From positions 323,270-375,645 of the forward strand of contig NZ_LT828542.1 in the NCBI RefSeq assembly GCF_900170035.1: 52,376 nt of DNA, read 5' to 3'. Positions 51,023-52,376 of this stretch are shown piece by piece (the first letter of the stretch is position 1; every line of letters begins with the position of its first letter). A model generated the notes under the pieces. It ran no database searches and was not told where the DNA came from. It saw nothing but the letters and a program-made list of their open reading frames with translations. The DNA is from Desulfamplus magnetovallimortis (lineage in GTDB: Bacteria > Desulfobacterota > Desulfobacteria > Desulfobacterales > Desulfobacteraceae). Made by a program: the position numbers and the translations under genes.

Positions 51023-51850
51023 TTATGTCAGAATAATCCCATTATCCAGAATTTTAATTTTCCTTGATTTATAGAGAGAACCCACTGTTTTTTTGAACTC
51101 TTTTTTACTCATTGAAAAGATTTTCTTGATCTCTTCCGGTGAGCTTTTATCATGACATGAAGTAAAACCGCCCATGCCTTCAAGTATCTCCATCACTTTT
51201 CTTTCTGATTGAGACACAGAAGCATACCCAGGTTTTTTGAGCAGCAAATCTATTTTACTGTCATCTCTTATCCTGTGTATATAAGCAGAGATTTTATCAC
51301 CCAAAGCTAATTTTTCAAAGGTCTCGTTTTTATAGATCATTCCACAATGGGAATTGTCAATCACAGCCTGATAACCAAGCTCTGTAATACCATATACAAG
51401 AGCTTCCACACGCTGGCCTTCTGAAATTCCTGCCATATACCTGCTGCAGTTCTGTGCTATTCTTGCAGTTGCAAAAACCCTATCACTCTCTTCATCAAGA
51501 CAAACCTTTACCACATGTTTCTCCCCTTTTTTAAATCGTGAAGGCATCTCACTGTTGGGTATTAAAAGATCCTTTTCAAGACCCCAATCAAGAAAAGCGC
51601 CAAAAGAGGCTGTATCCTTAACAGTCATAAAAGCAAATTCACCAACAACAGCAACGGGCTTAAGGGTTGTTGCAACAGGTCTGTCTTCAGAATCTGTATA
51701 GACAAAAACAGTTATGGTATCACCAGGTTTCAATCCTTCAGGTACATATTTAAACGGCAGCAGCACCTCTTCCTCTTTTGGATTAAGATAAAAACCGACG
51801 GTTGACTCTCTCTGTACAACAAGTTCATTATAACTTCCTATTATCAGCAT
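51023..51850 (-). CDS. CvfB-like S1 RNA-binding-domain protein
   Basis: A 275-residue cytoplasmic protein. It begins MLIIGSYNELVVQRESTVGF, the CvfB opening, followed by several S1-like beta domains (FAFMTVKDTASFGAFLDWGL; VEALVYGITELGYQAVIDN) and a C-terminal winged helix (IKKIFSMSKKEFKKTVGSLY). CvfB-type proteins bind RNA and affect virulence or stress gene expression. The ATG at 51850 has GGAG 9 bases upstream and is preferred over 51865. It ends shortly before the ABC exporter begins (17 bases), so all may be one transcription unit. Confidence 0.9.
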   Translation of the reverse strand: MLIIGSYNELVVQRESTVGFYLNPKEEEVLLPFKYVPEGLKPGDTITVFVYTDSEDRPVATTLKPVAVVGEFAFMTVKDTASFGAFLDWGLEKDLLIPNSEMPSRFKKGEKHVVKVCLDEESDRVFATARIAQNCSRYMAGISEGQRVEALVYGITELGYQAVIDNSHCGMIYKNETFEKLALGDKISAYIHRIRDDSKIDLLLKKPGYASVSQSERKVMEILEGMGGFTSCHDKSSPEEIKKIFSMSKKEFKKTVGSLYKSRKIKILDNGIILT

Positions 51851-51865
51851 AAAAGTAATCTCCAT

Positions 51866-52376
51866 TTATTTTACAGTCTCATCATATTTCCCAGAAATAT
51901 TTGATTCGCATTTGTTCAACTCTCCAAGAAAAAAACGGGATAAATCCACATCGGTAAAGTGTTCAAACACCTTTGCATTTCCCTCAACTCCCCGTATTAT
52001 GCCATCATGGAGAAACCACTGTAACAACTTCAGACTAAGCTTCTCTCGTTCAGTTAGGCTGAAGTCAGCCCCCCGCCTGTAACTACCCCCCCCTTGTTCA
52101 TAAGCAGCACACCTGTCACCAACCCACCTTTGTTCACAATATGATTCCGGTGGCGGTAGAGTAGCATTGGCACCTTTAACTGATTTTATGAAATTCACTA
52201 TTCTTGCAAGGCGCAGGAGTGTCACAGATTGAAGGCGTGAAGTTATATCTGAAAGAGGCAAGGCAGAAGAGCGCATAAGGCTTAAATTTTCCGGCAAGAT
52301 ATTTTGTTCAAGGCAGTGTCCATAATCAACGCTTCCCGGTGCCGGATAAAATATTGACATTCCCACAAGGGTTTTT
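51866..52376 (-). CDS. C-terminal part of a radical-SAM-like protein (runs off the window)
   Basis: The frame is open to the window edge and its first visible residues, TLVGMSIFYPAPGSVDYGHC, look like the interior of a radical SAM enzyme near the end of its barrel, not a true start. The 166-residue tail has RSSALPLSDITSRLQSVTLL and LLQWFLHDGIIRGVE, which I cannot place. The cysteine motif of the active site must lie upstream, outside the window. It ends 15 bases before the CvfB-like gene begins. The assignment is from this short motif only and is tentative. Confidence 0.6.
   Translation of the reverse strand, partial: KTLVGMSIFYPAPGSVDYGHCLEQNILPENLSLMRSSALPLSDITSRLQSVTLLRLARIVNFIKSVKGANATLPPPESYCEQRWVGDRCAAYEQGGGSYRRGADFSLTEREKLSLKLLQWFLHDGIIRGVEGNAKVFEHFTDVDLSRFFLGELNKCESNISGKYDETVK

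Noticed and set aside
51866-52366. A complete hypothetical gene starting with GTG at 52366
   Set aside because: The frame stays open to the window edge and the first residues look like the inside of a radical SAM protein, so it is more likely a partial gene.

Overview
The window reads as chromosome of a Gram-negative, probably anaerobic bacterium, most likely in the Desulfobacterota (Desulfobacterales-like). This is an inference from gene content and style: Fe-S proteins and an Fe-S flavin reductase, acetoacetyl-CoA thiolase next to 3-hydroxybutyryl-CoA dehydrogenase, many chemoreceptor and c-di-GMP proteins, A+T-rich DNA, and many short palindromic repeats. The first ~1.6 kb looks clearly more G+C-rich than the rest, and the arsenic genes are intermediate, which suggests a composite or transferred left end. 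No tRNA, rRNA, CRISPR array, transposase or integrase was recognised.

Layout. 1-1485: start of an ABC ATPase and a molybdate/sulfate transporter (MOT1 family), both minus. 1602-9441: a minus-strand arsenic/thiol-redox region. It holds two ArsR repressors, ArsC, an Fe-S protein, a DGC zinc-binding protein, a periplasmic rhodanese, an ArsP-type permease, an Acr3 arsenite exporter, a CcdA-like membrane protein and two thioredoxin-like proteins. 9841-11790: a lone HBM-type chemoreceptor. 12142-12669: a plus-strand ACT-domain regulator. 12764-18603: four minus-strand genes with overlapping ends: an old-yellow-enzyme-type flavin reductase, a calcineurin-like phosphoesterase, a ParB-like/Lrp-RAM fusion and a PAS-PAS-GGDEF*-EAL protein. 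18634-27871: a Wsp-like chemosensory operon (CheW, CheW-like, MCP, CheR-TPR, CheA-REC, REC-GGDEF) without a CheB gene, with a PHP phosphoesterase upstream.

29004-31585: a nitrate/sulfonate/taurine-type ABC importer. 31934-34911: a KefA/MscK-like mechanosensitive channel split in two by an apparent one-base frameshift. 34892-37262: an ornithine cyclodeaminase-family enzyme, an antitoxin with a 21-codon toxin remnant, and a PAS-GGDEF protein. 37465-41144: M24 peptidase, 3-hydroxyacyl-CoA dehydrogenase, thiolase. 41762-45772 (plus): ZIP transporter, TatD nuclease, UvrD/Rep helicase. 46061-47155: a second antitoxin with a truncated PIN toxin, and a secreted hypothetical protein. 47394-52376: a cyclic-nucleotide-binding protein, an ABC exporter with a ~430-residue insertion inside its nucleotide-binding domain, a CvfB-like S1 protein, and the end of a radical-SAM-like protein.

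Three layers of repeats run through the window. Element 1 is a MITE-like palindrome of 166-198 bp (terminal inverted repeat CTCAAAATCGACA); four of six copies have 6-8 bp flanking direct repeats. Element 2 is a ~65 bp intergenic repeat whose central hairpin differs in sequence between copies yet stays self-complementary. Element 3 is a 106 bp MITE with 8 bp target duplications; one copy sits inside a copy of element 2. In addition, in-frame tandem repeats with periods divisible by three have expanded in linkers of many proteins, including three adjacent chemosensory genes and the ABC exporter.
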